Shown here piece after piece: positions 60,807-64,000 of a stretch of DNA of 64,000 nt (position 1 is the first letter of the stretch; every line of letters begins with the position of its first letter). Below the pieces are notes generated by a model, which saw only the letters and a program-made list of their open reading frames with translations, did not search any database and was not told where the DNA came from. Made by a program: the position numbers and the translations under genes. Origin of the DNA: Gordonia sp. UBA5067 (GTDB taxonomy: Bacteria > Actinomycetota > Actinomycetes > Mycobacteriales > Mycobacteriaceae); contig NZ_DIAX01000045.1 of NCBI RefSeq assembly GCF_002414845.1, forward strand, positions 13,138 to 77,137. The letters run 5' to 3'.

Positions 60807-62062
60807 TGGGAACGACGATGATGAGGCGCCGTGCGGCCGCGGCGGTGGTCCTGGGGACCGCGGTGGCGACCGGCCTCGTGGGGTGCGGCTTCGGCGGCGC
60901 CAATACTATTCCTGTTCCAGGGGCCCCCGGGACCGGCGGCGGCTCCTATCGGATCAGCGCGATTGTGCCGACTGCGGCCGGGTTGGTGACCAATGCGCCG
61001 ATCATGCTCGCTGATGCCACGATCGGTTCGATCGGATCGATCACGGTTGACAACTGGAATGCCCGACTGGAGATGCGTCTCAACAAGGGCGCCCAGGTGC
61101 CCCAGGGCTCCCAGGTGATGGTCGGGATGACCAGCGTCCTGGGATCTCAGCACCTGCAGATCCTCCAGCCCGACAATCCGACCGGTTCGATGATGCGTGC
61201 CGGCGACACCATTCCGCTGGCCAAGTGCCCGGAGCAAAAGAACCTGAGCCCGACCGCCGCGCCGGGTCAGCAAATTCCTGATGTCAGTGTGGCGCAGCAG
61301 GTTTCGGCATGTACCTTCCCGACCACCGAGCAGGTTCTCAGTTCGTTGTCGGTTGTCCTCAACGGTGGTGGGCTGTCGCAGTTCGGCGACATCGTCACCG
61401 AGGTGAATAAGACCTTCAACGGCCGTCAGGACACGATCGCGAAGCTGGTGCCGCGGCTCAACCGGCTCGTCGGGACCCTCAACGCGCAGCGGGACGACAT
61501 CATCGGCGCGATCGACGGTCTCGACCGGCTGACCGCGACGATGAATGCGCAGCGCCCGACGATCGAGAAGGCACTGGCCGACAGCCCGCGCATCCTGCAG
61601 TTGCTCGTCGATCAACGCCAGCAACTCGTTGACACCCTTGGTGCCATCGGGAAGCTATCGTCCACCGCGGACGACATCCTCAAGGCCAACGGCGATGACA
61701 TCCGGCTCGCCGTGAAGTCGTTGGTGCCCACGCTCGACCAGTTGCAGTCCACCGGGCCGGCGCTGACCCAATCGCTCGGTGTACTGCTGACGTTCCCGTT
61801 CCCGGAGACGGCTATCAGCAAGGTTGTCAAAGGCGACTACGCCAACACCGACCTCAACCTGGATCTGACTTTCGCGCGACTGGGTGCGGGTCTGTTCCCG
61901 GCTGCCCTCGGCAGCAGGATCCTGGGTCCCGAAGCTATCGCCGGTCGCCCCGCGGGCGCCGCACGGCGCGGCCTCAACCCGTTCCAGTCGCCGATGGAGC
62001 GCGGTCAGCCGGCTAATAAGCCCACCGTGCGTAAGCCGAACGGGGGGTCGGCACCGCGATGA
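60806..62062 (+). CDS. mce4E: Mce4E lipoprotein (LprN)
   Basis: MCE lipoprotein of 418 residues, homologous to Rv3495c (LprN). Signal sequence with lipobox LVGC, lipidated Cys27, then MCE domain and helical region. GTG 60806 overlaps the mce4D stop; ATG 60818 (MMRRRAAA) is an alternative giving a shorter n-region. The only lipoprotein in the Mce4 hexamer. Confidence 0.92.
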   Translation: MGTTMMRRRAAAAVVLGTAVATGLVGCGFGGANTIPVPGAPGTGGGSYRISAIVPTAAGLVTNAPIMLADATIGSIGSITVDNWNARLEMRLNKGAQVPQGSQVMVGMTSVLGSQHLQILQPDNPTGSMMRAGDTIPLAKCPEQKNLSPTAAPGQQIPDVSVAQQVSACTFPTTEQVLSSLSVVLNGGGLSQFGDIVTEVNKTFNGRQDTIAKLVPRLNRLVGTLNAQRDDIIGAIDGLDRLTATMNAQRPTIEKALADSPRILQLLVDQRQQLVDTLGAIGKLSSTADDILKANGDDIRLAVKSLVPTLDQLQSTGPALTQSLGVLLTFPFPETAISKVVKGDYANTDLNLDLTFARLGAGLFPAALGSRILGPEAIAGRPAGAARRGLNPFQSPMERGQPANKPTVRKPNGGSAPR

Positions 62063-63540
62063 AGATCACGAACTTCGTACGTACCCAGTTGATCATCTTT
62101 TCCGTGGTCACCGCGATTGCGATGGTCGCGATGGCCGTCTTGTACATCCGGATCCCGGCGATGGCCGGCCTCGGCGTCTACCGCGTGAACCTCGATCTGC
62201 CGTCCACCGGCGGGCTGTATCAGAACGCCAACGTCAGCTTCCGCGGCGTGAACGTCGGGAAGGTTGACTCGGTCACGCTCAATGGCGCCGGAGTACGGGC
62301 CAGGCTCACGATCGACTCATCGGCGAAGATCCCCGACAACTCGCATGCCTCGGTCCGATCGGTGTCGGCGGTGGGTGAGCAGTTCGTCGAATTCGCGCCG
62401 CCGCCGACGCCGTCGACGGCCAATCTCGGCAACAATGCGACGGTCGCCAGTACCGACGTGCCGGTCGAGATCTCGACGATGCTGGATCAGGCCGACCGGC
62501 TACTTGTCGATGTCGGCGACTCCAAGCTGCGCTCGGTGATGGATGAGGCGTTCAAGGCTTTCAACGGCACCGGCGAGGACTTGCAGCGCCTGCTCGACTC
62601 GATGACGCTGCTCACCGACGACGCGTACAAGAACTCCGATGCGATGATCGCGCTCGTCCGCGAGGCCGGCGACGTCATGTCGACACAGAACCAAACGGCC
62701 GATTCGGTCCGCGCCTGGACGTCGAACATGACCAAGGTGACCGATCAGCTGCGCACGAACAAGCCGCAGATCACCGGAATCCTGGCTAAGGGCCCCGGGG
62801 TTACCAGGGGCGCGGGGCAGCTTTTCGACTCGATGCGGATGTCGTTTCCCCTCCTGGTGGACAATCTGGGCACCACGGCTAAGACGATGGCCGTGTACCA
62901 CCCGAACATGCGCCAGATCCTGGTGCTGTACCCGCGCCTGCTGGACGTCCTCATGACCGCGGTGAACACCGGCGATGTGGAACGATACGGTGCAAACGCC
63001 GATTTCGCGCTGGGCTTCCAGGACCCGGGCACGTGCACCGTGGGATTCCTGCCGTACGACCAGTGGCGACCCGCTTCGGCGCAGACCCCGCGGGACCTGC
63101 CGCCGGGCCTTCTCTGCCGTGTTCCGCAGGATCAGAACCTTGCCGTGCGAGGCAGCCGAAACTTCCCGTGTGTAGAGTTCCCGGGCCGGCGCGCGCCGAC
63201 GCCGGAGGAGTGTCGCACCGGGTACAAGCCGCTCGCCAAGCAGAATTCACCCTTCCCGAACGGCCTACCGTTCGGCCTGAAGTGGCAGGGTCCGGGGTCG
63301 GGCCCCGGGATGGCGCCGGCGAGCCACACCCCCGCGGGCGGCACCGGTACGGTGGTACCGGCGGGGCCGGCGCAGTTCCGCAAGGACGGCAATCAGCCCG
63401 CCGTGTACTCGACGACCTACGACCCCAAGACCGGGGACTACGTCGGGCCGGACGGGAAGATCTACAACGCGGGCCTCGGCAGGGACACGCGGGGGAAAAC
63501 GACAACATGGCAACAGATGATGAACCCGACGATTCGGTGA
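62059..63540 (+). CDS. mce4F: Mce4F, sterol-import MCE protein
   Basis: MCE protein of 493 residues, the longest of the set, homologous to Rv3494c. Membrane helix near 10-30, MCE domain VNLDLPSTGGLYQNANVSFRGVNVGKV, helical region, then a Pro/Gly-rich C-terminal tail (about 400-493) with GTYDPKTGDYVGPDGK-like ending. ATG 62059 overlaps mce4E (ATGA). Its end overlaps the next gene. Confidence 0.92.
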   Translation: MKITNFVRTQLIIFSVVTAIAMVAMAVLYIRIPAMAGLGVYRVNLDLPSTGGLYQNANVSFRGVNVGKVDSVTLNGAGVRARLTIDSSAKIPDNSHASVRSVSAVGEQFVEFAPPPTPSTANLGNNATVASTDVPVEISTMLDQADRLLVDVGDSKLRSVMDEAFKAFNGTGEDLQRLLDSMTLLTDDAYKNSDAMIALVREAGDVMSTQNQTADSVRAWTSNMTKVTDQLRTNKPQITGILAKGPGVTRGAGQLFDSMRMSFPLLVDNLGTTAKTMAVYHPNMRQILVLYPRLLDVLMTAVNTGDVERYGANADFALGFQDPGTCTVGFLPYDQWRPASAQTPRDLPPGLLCRVPQDQNLAVRGSRNFPCVEFPGRRAPTPEECRTGYKPLAKQNSPFPNGLPFGLKWQGPGSGPGMAPASHTPAGGTGTVVPAGPAQFRKDGNQPAVYSTTYDPKTGDYVGPDGKIYNAGLGRDTRGKTTTWQQMMNPTIR

Positions 63541-64000
63541 GTGAGCCGGCATCGACATCGCAAGACGAGCAACACCGGCCCACCGTCGACGACGGGGCTG
63601 AGGCCCGGCGCGCGAAGAAGAGTGCTGCGCCTGTTCGGGTGGCGCCGCTGCGCCGCCGGCCGAAGGTGAAGCCCAGATCCGACCAGGCGTCGCCGACGGC
63701 CGAGACGGGGCCGCCACTTGCGGCGGACGAGGCGACGGCGGACGAGGCGACGGCGAAGCCGGCGAAGGCCGCGTCCTTTGTGACGGTTGACCGTGCCGAT
63801 CCCCGCACCACCCTGAAGTGGCTTGCGACGACCGCGGTCGCCGTTGTACTCGTCGTAGCGTCGGTATTGCTCGCCGTCGGCGCGCACCGGCTTCAGCAGC
63901 GCCAGGACCTGCGGGCCGAGTATGACTCGTTCGCTCAGCAGGTGACGGTGAATCTGACGTCGTTGAACAAGTCCAACGTCGACGACATTCGCAAGACGCT
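63507..64000 (+). CDS. Mce-associated membrane protein (3' end outside window)
   Basis: Mas-type protein cut by the window edge; 164 codons visible. A long charged, Ala/Pro/Lys-rich cytoplasmic N-terminus (about 95 residues) with repeated DEATADEATA, a transmembrane helix (WLATTAVAVVLVVASVLLAVGA), then the start of the periplasmic domain (LRAEYDSFAQQVTVNLTSLNKSN). Matches Rv3493c in position. ATG 63507 has GGGGGA upstream and lies inside the end of mce4F; GTG 63537, which forms a GTGA overlap with the mce4F stop, is an equally natural start. Such proteins stabilise Mce complexes. Confidence 0.85.
   Translation, partial: MATDDEPDDSVSEPASTSQDEQHRPTVDDGAEARRAKKSAAPVRVAPLRRRPKVKPRSDQASPTAETGPPLAADEATADEATAKPAKAASFVTVDRADPRTTLKWLATTAVAVVLVVASVLLAVGAHRLQQRQDLRAEYDSFAQQVTVNLTSLNKSNVDDIRKT

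Overview
The window is high-GC DNA from a mycolic-acid-producing actinomycete (order Mycobacteriales). Gene content fits Gordonia or a close relative best, but the genus is an inference. Evidence: the ftsH-folE-folP-folB-folK-DUF3180-DUF6779-DUF2520-panC-panD-coaX-lysS order of Mycobacterium tuberculosis, a complete mce4 transporter operon, KstR- and KstR2-type operators, frequent GTG starts, and many leaderless promoters (TANNNT followed 6-8 nt later by the start codon).

1-11735 is a housekeeping block on the plus strand: the C-terminal part of FtsH, folate synthesis (folE, folP, folB, folK), two envelope proteins, a DUF2520 dehydrogenase, pantothenate/CoA genes (panC, panD, coaX), a rhodanese-like gene behind a tiny cysteine-rich leader ORF, and lysS. 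One minus-strand gene for a mannose-lectin/LysM protein is inserted between coaX and the rhodanese gene. The CoaX here has lost two of its three conserved catalytic aspartates.

11732-13714 holds an APH/AAA kinase fusion and a small membrane protein.

13754-31712 is the KstR2-type block for the last two steroid rings (HIP catabolism): fadD3 divergent from fadE30-ipdF-fadA6, an aldehyde dehydrogenase, a serine hydrolase, kstR2, and echA20-ipdA-ipdB-ipdC divergent from two short-chain dehydrogenases. Three KstR2-like operators mark its promoters. An rRNA methyltransferase, a two-domain VOC protein and acetoacetyl-CoA synthetase lie inside it.

31785-63540 is the KstR-type block for sterol uptake and side-chain removal: an acyl-CoA synthetase, a CYP125 paralogue with a group III truncated globin and its own TetR regulator, ddn-fadA5 divergent from cyp125 plus a ketosteroid-isomerase-like gene, ltp3/ltp4/DUF35, echA19 divergent from fadD19, fadD17-fadE27-fadE26 divergent from fdxD, a short-chain dehydrogenase, and yrbE4AB-mce4ABCDEF. 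Nine KstR-like sites (core AACnnGTT) were located. An mce-associated gene is cut by the right edge.

Taken together the window encodes import of sterol (Mce4), C26/C27 oxidation (CYP125), CoA activation (FadD19, FadD17), beta-oxidation (FadE26/27, EchA19, SDR, FadA5), aldolytic handling of branched side chains (Ltp3/4 with DUF35), and C/D ring opening (FadD3, FadE30, IpdF, EchA20, IpdAB, IpdC, FadA6). The A/B ring genes (kstD, kshAB, hsaACDB) and fadE28/29-chsH-ltp2 are not in the window.
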